In this document: positions 46,479 to 54,917 of the stretch, piece by piece
Layout: each line of letters begins with the position of its first letter
How positions within the stretch are numbered: the stretch's first letter is position 1
Translations under genes and position numbers: made by a program
NCBI RefSeq assembly: GCF_000092225.1
Contig: NC_014158.1
Span: 558,001-622,000, forward strand
From: Tsukamurella paurometabola DSM 20162
GTDB taxonomy: Bacteria; Actinomycetota; Actinomycetes; Mycobacteriales; Mycobacteriaceae
Direction: 5' to 3'
DNA length: 64,000 bases
The notes under the pieces: model-generated
The model's input: the letters and a program-made list of their open reading frames with translations, nothing else
Database searches by the model: none
Told to the model about the DNA's origin: nothing

Positions 46479-46550
46479 CCTCGTCGCGCCGGTGGTGAAC
46501 ATCACGATTCCGCCTGCGGGCGAGAATCGGTGCCGGAGTAGGTTCGTCGT

Positions 46551-47117
46551 ATGACTGTTGCGGGGCCGGACGAGCCGGAATTCGATGCACGCACCTTCCG
46601 TCACGTCATGGGGCAGTTCTGTACCGGCGTCACCATCATCGGCACCACCTCGGCCGACGCGAAGCCGGTGGGATTCGCGTGCCAGTCGTTCGCGGCGCTG
46701 TCACTGGACCCGCCGCTGGTGTTGTTCTGTCCGATGAAGACCTCCCGCACGTGGAAGCACATCGAGGCGTCGAAGACCTTCTCGGTGTCGGTGCTCGGCC
46801 AGGCGCAGGAGTCGGTGAGCGCGGCGTTCGGTCGGCCCGTCGACGACAAGTTCGAGGGCCTCGATTGGAGCCCGTCGCCGCTCGGCAATCCCACCATCGA
46901 CGGCTCGCTCACCTGGATGGATTGCACGCTGGAAAGCGTGCTGGACGGTGGCGATCACCACATCGCGATCGGCCGCGTGCATGCGCTCGGCGATGTCAGC
47001 GAGGAGAAGCCGCTGCTGTTCTATCGCGGCGCCTACCTCTCCACCGAACACCCGCGACTGCACCCCGCCTCCAGCCTGGAGTCGTTCCTCACGTGGGACG
47101 CCGGCGCCTGGCTCTGA
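46551..47117 (+). CDS. HsaB-like flavin reductase component
   Basis: 188-residue NAD(P)H:flavin reductase of the two-component monooxygenase type. The body closely follows HsaB of mycobacterial cholesterol degradation: FRHVMGQFCTGVTIIGT, VGFACQSFAALSLDPPLVLFCP, SRTWKHIEASKTFSVSVL, DDKFEGLDWSPSPLGNPTIDGSL, DCTLESVLDGGDHHIAIGRV and LLFYRGAY. It supplies reduced flavin to an oxygenase; no HsaA, HsaC or HsaD gene is next to it in this window, so its partner is elsewhere, or it serves other oxygenases. ATG 46551. Confidence 0.83.
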   Translation: MTVAGPDEPEFDARTFRHVMGQFCTGVTIIGTTSADAKPVGFACQSFAALSLDPPLVLFCPMKTSRTWKHIEASKTFSVSVLGQAQESVSAAFGRPVDDKFEGLDWSPSPLGNPTIDGSLTWMDCTLESVLDGGDHHIAIGRVHALGDVSEEKPLLFYRGAYLSTEHPRLHPASSLESFLTWDAGAWL

Positions 47118-47215
47118 GCGACCCGCTTCTCTGCGATCGTCTGCATGATTTCGTATCGTTAAACATCAGTGCGCCGTGACCTCATCGCGGTGCCCAGGTG
47201 ACAGCGAGGTGCGCG

Positions 47216-48276
47216 ATGGAGGGCAAGGGCGACGGTGCATTGTCGATCCGGCAGCGCACCCTCGGGGAGATCGCGGCGGCTGCCGATCTCACTGCTGCCG
47301 ATGTGGTCGCGCTCTCCGGCATTTCCCGCTCGACCATCTGGCGGCTGTGGTCCGATGCCGGGTGGCTCGGCAAGATCTCGGGCGCTAACGCGAACCTGCT
47401 TGCGGCAGTCGTGCCGGGAGTCCGGCCTTACGCCGCCCGTGCTGCCGATTCCGTTGCGGTGCAGCGCAGCGCCGAGGTGTGCGAACAAGCCGGGCTCGAG
47501 GTCGATTGGGTGCGGGTCGGCGAAATGGTCGACAACGGTGCCGCGGCACGCGACCTCGTACCGGCCATGACGGCCGCAGTCGCGATGGCGGGAGGGACTC
47601 GAGACGCGGCGCAGGCACTCGCGCGGTGCTGGGGGAAGTCTGCGGACGGTGTTTGTGACGCGATCTTCCGGCCTGCCGATGATGGAGGTGTGTTCGTCGA
47701 TCCCACGGCAGTGCTCCAGGGAGCCGAGCGCATCGTGGACGGGCCGGCAAACGACGAGCCTCGTGCGGTGATCGGGCGCGGGATGGCGTTGCACAGGCTC
47801 ACTCGCAACTGCGGATACGAACACGCTCCGACGGAGCAGCGGAACGGCTTTCCGCTCTCCTCGGCGTTCAAGCACCGCGGCGCGGTAACGGGCGGTTGCT
47901 GATCGGCGATGCGGACGTGCTGTCGCACTATCGTGCACTGCTCGTCCGGGAGCCGTCTTTGCAGTGGGCGGAGATCTGGTCGCTCGCCAGCTATTCCAAA
48001 GACCTGTCCCCGGCAGCCGCCGCGCCCGTGCGGCTGCCGCCCGGACGGCTGCGGGGGACGGCCGAGCAAGTACTCGCCGACCTCGACGCGACACATGCGG
48101 CGTATCAGGAGTACCTGCTGGCGTGTGCCGTACCGCTACTCATCCAGGCCGACCCGCGGTTCGGCAATCGGGAGTCGCAACTCGTGACGGCGGTGTCCGA
48201 GCGTGTCGATTCGATACCGGCGGCGCGTGCGGCGCTGGCTGCGATCCGGCGCTACGGGTACCGATCGAAGAGGTGA
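47216..48276 (+). pseudogene. broken helix-turn-helix-containing gene, unknown family
   Basis: Two frames form one apparent gene. The first (ATG 47216 to stop 47900-47902) has an N-terminal HTH, TLGEIAAAADLTAADVVALSGISRSTIWRLW, and runs to VIGRGMALHRLTRNCGY; the second (to 48276) continues LIGDADVLSHYRALLVREPSLQWAEIW and ends RYGYRSKR. The reading frame must change at about 47850-47890, where the upstream frame becomes SSAFKHRGAVTGGC before its stop and the downstream frame reads PRRGNGRLLIGD. The HTH suggests a transcriptional or recombination regulator, but I cannot assign the family. Probably inactive, or a sequence error. Confidence 0.55.
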
Positions 48277-48292
48277 TCGCGACACGACGCGA

Positions 48293-48344
48293 CGTTCTGT
48301 CGTTCTTACTCGGCGGTGGGCTGATCGCCTTCGGTGCCGCGGAC
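48293..48344 (-). repeat. 52-bp duplicated 3' end of the hdeD-like gene
   Basis: Matches 53771-53822 at 51 of 52 positions, in the same orientation. It encodes, on the minus strand, the final residues VRGTEGDQPTAE and stop of the HdeD-like protein. The copy here is joined abruptly to unrelated coding DNA at 48345. Confidence 0.85.
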
Positions 48345-48740
48345 GCGATGGTTCCGCAGATCCGGCCGGAAGGCGTGGATCAGCTCGGAGTCGATGGTCG
48401 ACGGTGCCGTCCACGTGCCGGACTTCAGGCAGGGGTCCGGGGTTCACCACATTTGCGGTGAGCTCGCTCGACGGGAAGAACTGCAGGAACCGACTGTCCA
48501 GCTGGGAGCGATCGACCAGCGTCTTCTCGATCACCACCGAGTTGTACTGCTCGTAGGTGGTCTCGACGGTCGTGCGATGCGCAGCCTGGCCCCGAATCCG
48601 CCGCCGGCCGAGTGCATGCGGTCGAACTGATCGACGCGGGTGAATCCGGTGGCGGAATCGGACCGCGGGATGGTGCGGACTTCGGTCGGTATGAAGTCGG
48701 CGATGGCCACCTCGAACTCCTGAGATCGCGTGGACGGATG
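48306..48740 (-). pseudogene. degraded coding remnant fused to hdeD-like 3' end
   Basis: On the minus strand a protein can be pieced together across two frame changes: QEFEVAIADFIPTEVRTIP and FTRVDQFDRMHSAGGGFG, then TYEQYNSVVIEKTLVDRSQLDSRFLQFFPS and ELTANVVNPGPLPEV, then ELIHAFRPDLR, after which the duplicated VRGTEGDQPTAE tail supplies the stop. Frame changes are near 48580 and 48400. The N-terminus is missing. I do not recognise the family. The remnant lies three prime of the old-yellow-enzyme gene, marking a rearrangement boundary. Confidence 0.6.
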
Positions 48741-48747
48741 GGTGCGG

Positions 48748-49974
48748 CTACCGCGGAATCGACATCTGCTTGCCGGCGGCCACAGTGATGCGCGAGAGCG
48801 ACTGGGCGAGCGTGCGGATACCGGGTCGCCGCTGCGGTGTATTACCGGCCGCGATCCTATGCAGCTGGTTGTTGTGCCAGGCGAGTTCGAGGTATCCATC
48901 CGCGGGTCGGTATCCCACCCGCGGAGCACTCTTGGGGAGGGCAGGCGCCCGGCCGTTGAGTAGCTGCCGCGGATAGTCGGGCAGGAAGGTCAGGGGGCGA
49001 CCCACTCCGATCACGTCGACTACGCCCCCGGCGAGGATCTCTTCCATGGCGACGGGATTGCGCAGGCCGCCGGTCAGCATGATCGGGACCGTCGATGCGG
49101 CGCGGATCCGCTGCGCGAACTCGAAGAAGTAGCCGCGTCCGTCGGCCCCCGTCTCCTGGCCGGCTGCGACCCCCGTCATGGCGGGCTGCTCGTAGCCGCC
49201 GCCGCTGATCTCCAGCAGATCGATCCCGGCCTCCCCCAGCGCGAGTGCCACGGTGAGCGCCTGATCGGAGTCGAATCCGCCGCGCAGGAAGTCGGTCGAG
49301 TTCAGCTTCACCGAGACGGGGATGCCGGTGCCGACGGCGGCGCGCACCGCGGCGACGGTCTCCAGGAGTGCCCGCATGCGTCGGGTCTCGTCTCCGCCCC
49401 ACTCGTCGTTGCGCTGGTTCGATAGCGGCGAAAGGAACTGGGAGAGCAGATAGCCGTGGGCGGCGTGCACCTGCACGCCGTCGAAGCCGCCCGCGACGGC
49501 CAGTTCGGCGGTCCGGGCGTACTTGGCGATCATGCGGCCGATCTCGCTCGAGGAGAGCTCGCGGGGCTTGCGGATGTTGTATCCGGGCACCGTACTGCGT
49601 CGCGCCGACGGTGCGATGGGCCGCCGGTTGAAAGGCGAGACCGCGACCTTCCCGGGGTGGTTGATCTGGGCCCAGATCTTGGCCTCGGTGCCGTTGGTGG
49701 CCCCCGTCCAGGCACGGATCTGGTCCAGGCCGCGGGCGTCGTCGAGGATCACGTTGCCGGGCTCGGTGAGCGCATCCCGGTCGATCATGATGTTCCCCGA
49801 GAGCAGCAGGCCGGCGCCGCCGCTGGCCCAGACCGCGTACAGGCGGCGGAGTTCGTCGCTCGCGGTGCCATCGCGCTTGGCCAGCTGTTCGCTCATGGCG
49901 GCCTTGGCGATGCGATTGGAGAGGGCCTGCCCGCAGGGCAGCACCAGGGATTCGGACAGGAGGGATTCGGTCAT
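48748..49974 (-). CDS. old-yellow-enzyme family NADH:flavin oxidoreductase
   Basis: 408 residues from ATG 49972-49974. FMN TIM-barrel features: LSNRIAKAAMSEQLA, GLLLSGNIMID, IWAQINHPGKVA, GFDGVQVHAAHGYLLSQFLSPLSNQRNDEWGG (active-site His pair HAAH), VSVKLNSTDFLRGGF and PIMLTGGLRN. Lacks the iron-sulfur and NADH domains of dienoyl-CoA reductase, so it is the single-domain type. It reduces an activated alkene, nature unknown. Last gene of a minus-strand cluster FMO-SDR-ADC-OYE likely regulated by the divergent TetR at 53083. Confidence 0.88.
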   Translation of the reverse strand: MTESLLSESLVLPCGQALSNRIAKAAMSEQLAKRDGTASDELRRLYAVWASGGAGLLLSGNIMIDRDALTEPGNVILDDARGLDQIRAWTGATNGTEAKIWAQINHPGKVAVSPFNRRPIAPSARRSTVPGYNIRKPRELSSSEIGRMIAKYARTAELAVAGGFDGVQVHAAHGYLLSQFLSPLSNQRNDEWGGDETRRMRALLETVAAVRAAVGTGIPVSVKLNSTDFLRGGFDSDQALTVALALGEAGIDLLEISGGGYEQPAMTGVAAGQETGADGRGYFFEFAQRIRAASTVPIMLTGGLRNPVAMEEILAGGVVDVIGVGRPLTFLPDYPRQLLNGRAPALPKSAPRVGYRPADGYLELAWHNNQLHRIAAGNTPQRRPGIRTLAQSLSRITVAAGKQMSIPR

Positions 49975-49979
49975 GATGC

Positions 49980-50744
49980 TCACAGCACTCTCGGTCGCAG
50001 GCGGGTCAGGGAGAACAGGGGAGTCAAGGGGCGCAGCGGAACCGGTGGGATGCCGGCCGACAGATTCACCCGGTGCAGGCGGGCCTCGACGACGGGGCCC
50101 AACCCCATCCGGTCGATGGGATCGCGGTCGGTGCCGCCGATCCGGAAGTCGTCGAGCTGGACCTCCCGGGCCTCGATCGGGTGCTCGCCAGGGGTGAATC
50201 CGACGATCCGGGGAAGCGCGGCACCGAGGGTTCCGGTGACGTTGCGGTGCGGGCGCCCCAGGATCGGGGGAGCGGTCTCGATCACCGCGCCGAGTCGGCC
50301 GCTCATGGTGATCAGGTCGGTGCCGCGGCGCGACGCCGTAGCGGAGATGAAGGGATCGTCGAGGTTCCACTCGATCTCGCCGAGCTTCTTCGGATAGCCC
50401 AACAGCTCGCGACCCAGAATCAGGGCCACATCGTCGTCGAGGATCATCCACGGGCAGTGGATACCGGTGCGCCCGCCGATCGTCTTGATATGTACGAAGA
50501 TTCCGGCCTCGTGTTAGACCGAACCGTAGGTGCAATCGGGGAACCAGGCGGTGAAGACATCGGCACGGCCCGGCGTGACCGCCCGCACGCCCGACGGGAG
50601 CCAGGACTGCATCGTCGGCACGTCGACCTCGACCGTCGCCGTGAAGTAGTGGGCGTCGCGATACAGCATGCCGCGCGGGGGAGCCAGCTTGAGCGCCTGC
50701 CGCAGACTGCCGCGCAGGCCGTACTCGGATCCGCGGCGGTTCAT
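49980..50744 (-). pseudogene. acetoacetate decarboxylase-like gene with an in-frame stop
   Basis: Start ATG 50742-50744 (MNRRGSEYGL) overlaps the SDR stop. The first 76 codons end at an in-frame TAA (50514-50516) just after DCTYGSV; the same frame then continues HEAGIFVHIKTIGG and through WMILDDDVALILGRELLGYPKKLGEI to 49980. The second part carries the family's Schiff-base lysine (GYPKKLGE) and PxxxR loops. The total would be 253 residues, the family length. One base change (a Tyr codon to TAA) explains it. Unless read through, no active decarboxylase is made. Could also be a sequencing error. Confidence 0.8.
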
Positions 50745-51541
50745 CGGAAGTCTCCGTACGCCTTGCGGAGGATCGGGTTGAGAATGGTGCGCGGTGTGTA
50801 CTTGCCACCGAAGTCCTGCAGCTTCGCGGTCGCGCCCGGAACCACCCGGCGGCGTCCCGCGGTGGCGCCGCGCACGGCGGCCTCTGCCGCGGCTGCGGCG
50901 CTGACCCAGGCGAATCCGGGCAGGTGCTGTTCGATGGCGCCGAGATTCGAGACCTCCGCGAACTCGGTGCGCACCGGGCCGGGGGCGAGCAGCGTGCAGG
51001 TGACGCCGCTCCCCGCGAGCTCGCCGTGCAGCGACTCGGAGAGGGTGTTCGCGAACGCCTTGCTGGCCGCATACGTGGCGTTGTTCGGGCTGGGCTGATT
51101 GCCGGCGGTCGAGCCGGTGATCAGGACCACGCCCGAGCCGCGCGCGACCAGGGCGGGCAGTAGGCCGACGAGGATGTCGTGCACCGCGACCACGTTCACT
51201 TCGACTTGCTCACGCTCCCGGTCGGCGTCCAACTCGAGGATACTGCCGTAGGTGGCGAAGCCGGCGTTGAGGCAGAGCCCGCTGATGTCGACCTTGCCCA
51301 GGCGGCGGATCAGCTCGGTGCGCTGTGCCGCGTCCGCCAGGTCGCAGGGCTCGACGTCGGCCTGCACCACGTAGCGGGCGGCTAGACGCTCGGCGAGAGT
51401 GCGCAGTCGGTCCTCGCGCCGGGCGACGAGGATCAGCGAATGTCCGCGGCGGGCGAAGGATTCGGCGAGTGCCTCGCCGATTCCGCTCGAGGCGCCGGTG
51501 ACGACGATCCGGGAATCCGGTGTGGGGTTGGGAAGGCTCAT
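50741..51541 (-). CDS. short-chain dehydrogenase/reductase (classical SDR)
   Basis: 266 residues from ATG 51539-51541 (MSLPNPTPDSRIVVTG). Motifs: TGASSGIGEALAESFARRGH (NADP loop, residues about 16-35), LNAGFATYG, catalytic Ser in LITGSTAGN, and YAASKAF with the YxxxK pair. The ending YTPRTILNPILRKAYGDF resembles mycobacterial ketoacyl/acylglycerone-reductase-like SDRs. Overlaps the ADC-like gene by four bases and the upstream FMO gene by four, so all are coupled. Substrate unknown. Confidence 0.9.
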   Translation of the reverse strand: MSLPNPTPDSRIVVTGASSGIGEALAESFARRGHSLILVARREDRLRTLAERLAARYVVQADVEPCDLADAAQRTELIRRLGKVDISGLCLNAGFATYGSILELDADREREQVEVNVVAVHDILVGLLPALVARGSGVVLITGSTAGNQPSPNNATYAASKAFANTLSESLHGELAGSGVTCTLLAPGPVRTEFAEVSNLGAIEQHLPGFAWVSAAAAAEAAVRGATAGRRRVVPGATAKLQDFGGKYTPRTILNPILRKAYGDFR

Positions 51542-52887
51542 GACGGGATGCTCTCCTTGGGGGTGGAATCGACCGGAGCGGTGGCCGGGGGTGCGGAGGT
51601 GCGAAGGCCGGGGGTCCGCGGGCGGAGCACTGATGCGGCTACCAGCAGCCGAAGCGCCTGGCGTAGTAGTCGGATGCGGCCGAGGATCTCCGCGGAGCCG
51701 GCGAGCATCGATGAGTGCGCCGGAATCCAGCGGGCGACGACATCGGAGAGCGGCTCGGCGAAGTGCGCCTGCGCCGGGATCGCCTCGGCGAGAAACGCCG
51801 AGCCGTGCGAGATGATCCGGCCCGCCCCGGAACGCGGGGCGACAAGTCCCATGAGGTAGATGTTGGCGAACCGGGGCGCGAGCACGTGCTCGATCAGGAG
51901 GGGGTCGCCGTTCTCCCAGACGAACATCGACTCGTCGAGCATGGGGAACCGGGTGTGGAATCCGGTGGCCCACACCACGGTGTCGTAGTCCGCTGAGGTG
52001 CCGTCGGTGAAATGCACGGTGGCACCGTCGAACCGCTCGATTTCGGGTCGCGGCCTGACCTTGCCGTGCTGGAGCGCGTACATCAGTGAGGTGTTGACGG
52101 TGACGTCGCGGGTGAACAGCTTGTGGTCGGGCCGTTTGAGGCCGTACCGCTTGTAGTCGCCGTAGCTCAGGCGCAGCATGACCTTGAATCCCGCCCGCTG
52201 CAGGGGCATCGGCCACCACACGCGGTCGAGTTCGGAGACCGGGATGCCGAACATGGCCTTGGGGATGAACCAGTAACCGCGGCGCATGGAGATATCGGCC
52301 GAGCCGAAGGTCGCCGAGGCCTCCACGGCGATGTCACTGGCCGAGTTGCCCGCGCCCACCACGAGCACTCGGCCGCCCTCGGCGAAGTCGGCGGGCTGCT
52401 TGTAGTCCTTCGAGTGCAGCTGTGTGCCGGTGAACTCGCCGGGGTACTGCGGCAGGTTGCGCTCCCAGTAGTGGCCGTTGGCCACCACCACGGCGCGGTA
52501 GCGCCGCTCCTCGCCGGAGGCGAGGCGGACGAACCAGCCCGCCATGCCGTTCGCGTCGACCGGCCGGACATCGACGACCTCGGTGTCGAATTCGATGTGC
52601 TCTGTGAGTCCGTAGTGGTCGACGTAGGACTGCAGGTAGGCCAGCATCTGGGCCCGGCTGGGGAAGGTCGGGTAGTCGGCGGGCATGGGGAACTCGACGT
52701 ACTGGGTCGACGACTTCGAGCTGATCAGGTGCGTCGAGTCGTAGACGCCGTGCGACCAGTTCCCGCCGATCCGGTCAGTGGCCTCGATCTGGTCGTAGGG
52801 CACCCCGGCCCGCTTCAGGGCACCCGCGACACCGTTGCCGACGTAGCCGGCTCCGATCACGCAGACGCGATCACGTCGATTGTCCAC
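51538..52887 (-). CDS. flavin-containing monooxygenase (FMO/BVMO type)
   Basis: 449 residues from GTG 52885-52887, which has GAGGAG nine bases upstream; the frame can be extended to GTG 52989, but that start lies inside the operator repeats. FAD loop CVIGAGYVGNGVAGAL, NWSHGVYDSTHLISSK, NGHYWERNLPQYPGEFTGTQLHSKDYK (FMO signature FxGxxxHSxxY), NADP loop VVGAGNSASDIAVEA, and ATGFHTRFPML. Hydroxylates or Baeyer-Villiger-oxidises an unknown substrate. First gene of the minus-strand cluster; with SDR, decarboxylase-like and OYE partners it suggests breakdown of a ketone or terpenoid-like compound. Confidence 0.9.
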   Translation of the reverse strand: MDNRRDRVCVIGAGYVGNGVAGALKRAGVPYDQIEATDRIGGNWSHGVYDSTHLISSKSSTQYVEFPMPADYPTFPSRAQMLAYLQSYVDHYGLTEHIEFDTEVVDVRPVDANGMAGWFVRLASGEERRYRAVVVANGHYWERNLPQYPGEFTGTQLHSKDYKQPADFAEGGRVLVVGAGNSASDIAVEASATFGSADISMRRGYWFIPKAMFGIPVSELDRVWWPMPLQRAGFKVMLRLSYGDYKRYGLKRPDHKLFTRDVTVNTSLMYALQHGKVRPRPEIERFDGATVHFTDGTSADYDTVVWATGFHTRFPMLDESMFVWENGDPLLIEHVLAPRFANIYLMGLVAPRSGAGRIISHGSAFLAEAIPAQAHFAEPLSDVVARWIPAHSSMLAGSAEILGRIRLLRQALRLLVAASVLRPRTPGLRTSAPPATAPVDSTPKESIPS

Positions 52888-52989
52888 TGCAACAAGCTCC
52901 TCATCCGATGAACCGAACGGCGTTCGGTCGGATCCGGCGGATCCGGGAGTGGAGTCGCGATGTGAGCTAGGCTCCAAAGTTACATCCAC

Positions 52990-53029
52990 TGTAGCTACAC
53001 AAACTGTAGCTTCGTTCGGTGTAGCTACG
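52990..53029. promoter_or_regulatory. TetR operator: three 15-bp-phased repeats
   Basis: TGTAGCTACA (52990-52999, perfect palindrome), TGTAGCTTCG (53005-53014) and TGTAGCTACG (53020-53029) repeat exactly every 15 bp between the divergent FMO and tetR genes. Weaker matches occur one step further on either side (52975, 53035). Likely binding region for the TetR protein encoded at 53083. Confidence 0.65.
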
Positions 53030-53082
53030 CAAGACGTAGGATTGCTGCGGACTCGACGGTCGACGGATGGAGGGCCGGTGTG

Positions 53083-53706
53083 ATGACGGACGCCGTGAAA
53101 TCAGAGGCCAGGCGCCCGTACGCGCCCCGGATGACGCCCGCGGACCGCCGGGAACAGCTCCTCGATGCGGTACTGCGGGTGGTGGTCGAACGCGGTGTGC
53201 ACAAGGTCTCGATCGAGTCGGTGGCCGAGGCGGCCGGTGTAACTCGGCCGGTGGTGTACAAACACTTCGACGATTCTGCGGCGTTGTTGCGGGCGTCGTT
53301 GGCGCGTGAGGAGGGGCGGGCACTCGCGCAGTGCTATGCAGCGGGAGCGCGGGCGAAGGAACAGGTGGTTGAGCCGGATTTCGTCGTGGCGCTGTACGCA
53401 AATCTGTTGGAGATGTTCGAGGCCTCGCCTGATCTGTGGAGTGCGATTCTGCAGTTGGTCGATAGCGCCACGCCGGAGTTTCGCAGGACTGTGGAGCGTG
53501 GGCGTGACCAGGCCGCTGCAATGGTCGCCGATGTGGTGACGGCGAACACCGACACCGGTGTGGGCGGTGGCGATCCCGAGTTGTACGCCCGGATGATCGT
53601 CGCGCTGGTGATCGAGTCGGGCAGGCTGTTGCTGGCCCGGCCGGACGTGTTCCCCCGCGAACGCCTCGTTCTGGGTGCACGCGAGATGCTCGCCCGGCTC
53701 CGGTAG
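53083..53706 (+). CDS. TetR-family regulator of the FMO cluster
   Basis: 207 residues from ATG 53083 (GGAGGG eleven bases upstream; the preceding GTG is also possible). HTH HKVSIESVAEAAGVTRPVVYKHFDDSAALL (about residues 40-69). C-terminal ligand-binding helices end in VLGAREMLARLR. Divergent from the FMO-SDR-ADC-OYE genes with the phased operator between, so it most likely represses them and itself until an inducer (perhaps a pathway substrate) binds. Confidence 0.88.
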   Translation: MTDAVKSEARRPYAPRMTPADRREQLLDAVLRVVVERGVHKVSIESVAEAAGVTRPVVYKHFDDSAALLRASLAREEGRALAQCYAAGARAKEQVVEPDFVVALYANLLEMFEASPDLWSAILQLVDSATPEFRRTVERGRDQAAAMVADVVTANTDTGVGGGDPELYARMIVALVIESGRLLLARPDVFPRERLVLGAREMLARLR

Positions 53707-53739
53707 CGACCTAGGGCAGCCAAGCGTATCGACACGACA

Positions 53740-53770
53740 CGGCCCCCGCCCTGACGAAGGACGGGGGCCG
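53740..53770. terminator. terminator between tetR and hdeD-like gene
   Basis: CGGCCCCCG (53740-53748) pairs with CGGGGGCCG (53762-53770) around a 13-base loop between convergent genes. Confidence 0.65.
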
Positions 53771-53783
53771 CGTTCTGTCGTTC

Positions 53784-54470
53784 TTACTCGGCGGTGGGCT
53801 GGTCGCCTTCGGTGCCGCGGACCCGGTCCTTCGCGTCCTGGACGCGGCCGGTGACCGCATCGACCTTCTGCGAAACCGCGCCGGTCACATCGTCGACTCC
53901 CTGTCCGACCTGCTTGGCCGTGCTGCGCAGGCGGAACGCGCCGATGATCTCGACGATGCCGATGGCGATTGCGAAGATGCCGGTGACCACCATGAGGATG
54001 ATCATGCTGTCCCACGGGCTGGCGATCAGAACGAATCCGCCGATCAGGGTCAGGATGCCGGCGATGACGGTCCAGGTGCGGTTGGGCAGGTGCTTGCCCG
54101 CGATCCCGGCGGTGATCTGCCAGACCCCGCCGAAGATCCAGCCGATGCCGATGAAGATGCCGAGTACGGCGACCGAGTTGGCGATGTCGTCGCGGAAGCA
54201 GAACGCGCCGAGCACGAGCGACAACGCGCCGCTGATCACGGACAGCCAGCGGTTCTCGGTGTCGCCGATGATGCCGGCGACCACCTGGACGATGCCGCCG
54301 ACGATCAAGAAGATGCCGAACATGATCCCGGCGACCAGAGTGGTCGGGCCGGGCCACACCAGGACGACCACGCCGAACAAGATCGACAGTGCGCCGAGGG
54401 CGAGAAGCGACCACCAGGCTTGTTTGGTCTTGGTTTCAATATCTTCGCGAAGCAACGATTTGGTAGTCAT
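53784..54470 (-). CDS. HdeD-family (DUF308) membrane protein
   Basis: 228 residues; a charged N-terminus (MTTKSLLREDIETKTKQ) followed by six membrane segments arranged as two-helix repeats: WSLLALGALSILFGVVVLVWPG, LVAGIMFGIFLIVGGIVQVV, WLSVISGALSLVLGAFCF and so on, typical of DUF308. The C-terminal ~45 residues are charged and repetitive in Val/Asp (VGQGVDDVTGAVSQKVDAVTGRVQDAKDRV), suggesting an amphipathic tail. Role in acid or membrane stress is known only for E. coli HdeD. Its 3' 52 bases are duplicated at 48293. Confidence 0.83.
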   Translation of the reverse strand: MTTKSLLREDIETKTKQAWWSLLALGALSILFGVVVLVWPGPTTLVAGIMFGIFLIVGGIVQVVAGIIGDTENRWLSVISGALSLVLGAFCFRDDIANSVAVLGIFIGIGWIFGGVWQITAGIAGKHLPNRTWTVIAGILTLIGGFVLIASPWDSMIILMVVTGIFAIAIGIVEIIGAFRLRSTAKQVGQGVDDVTGAVSQKVDAVTGRVQDAKDRVRGTEGDQPTAE

Positions 54471-54550
54471 AACCGGATCCTATGCGATCCCAACAATCGC
54501 GACAAACCGCATCGCCCACGGTGGCGGCCGGACTTCGCTACGGTGCGGAC

Positions 54551-54886
54551 TTACGGTGCGGACTTGGCGGGGAAGTCCAGCACCACGTCGAACTCCAGCA
54601 GATCGGCTCCGGTGGAGACCGGTTTGCGCTCTTCGCCGCCGTTCGGGTCGTGCCGGCCGGCATGCGCCTCGCGCGCGGGGCCCTCGCGCCATGCGGTGAA
54701 GGCGTCCTCGGACTCCCAGTGCGTCACGACGAAGTAGCGATCGTCGCCCTTGACCGGGCGCAACAGCTGGAAGCCGAGGAATCCCGGCGAGTTCTCGACC
54801 GCGTGCGCGCGGGCCGCGAATCGCTTCTCGAGCTCGGGTCCCGCGGCCTCGGGCACGTGGATGGCGTTGATCTTCACTACCGACAT
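54551..54886 (-). CDS. mhuD: MhuD-type heme-degrading monooxygenase
   Basis: 111 residues with the antibiotic-monooxygenase-like fold of M. tuberculosis MhuD (Rv3592), which converts heme to mycobilin and iron. Shared features: VVKINAIHVPEAAGPELEKRF with Asn7, RAHAVENSPGFLGFQLLRPVKGDDRYFVVTHWES (the Trp near residue 66), and His in AREAHAGRH that ligates heme. The C-terminus LEFDVVLDFP also matches. It stands at the same locus as in mycobacteria, next to the alpha/beta hydrolase (Rv3591c) and near mutY. Probably iron-controlled, though no clear IdeR box is visible. Confidence 0.9.
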   Translation of the reverse strand: MSVVKINAIHVPEAAGPELEKRFAARAHAVENSPGFLGFQLLRPVKGDDRYFVVTHWESEDAFTAWREGPAREAHAGRHDPNGGEERKPVSTGADLLEFDVVLDFPAKSAP

Positions 54887-54917
54887 GCCTCCAACATAGC
54901 CCGGTAAGTTGGTGTTC

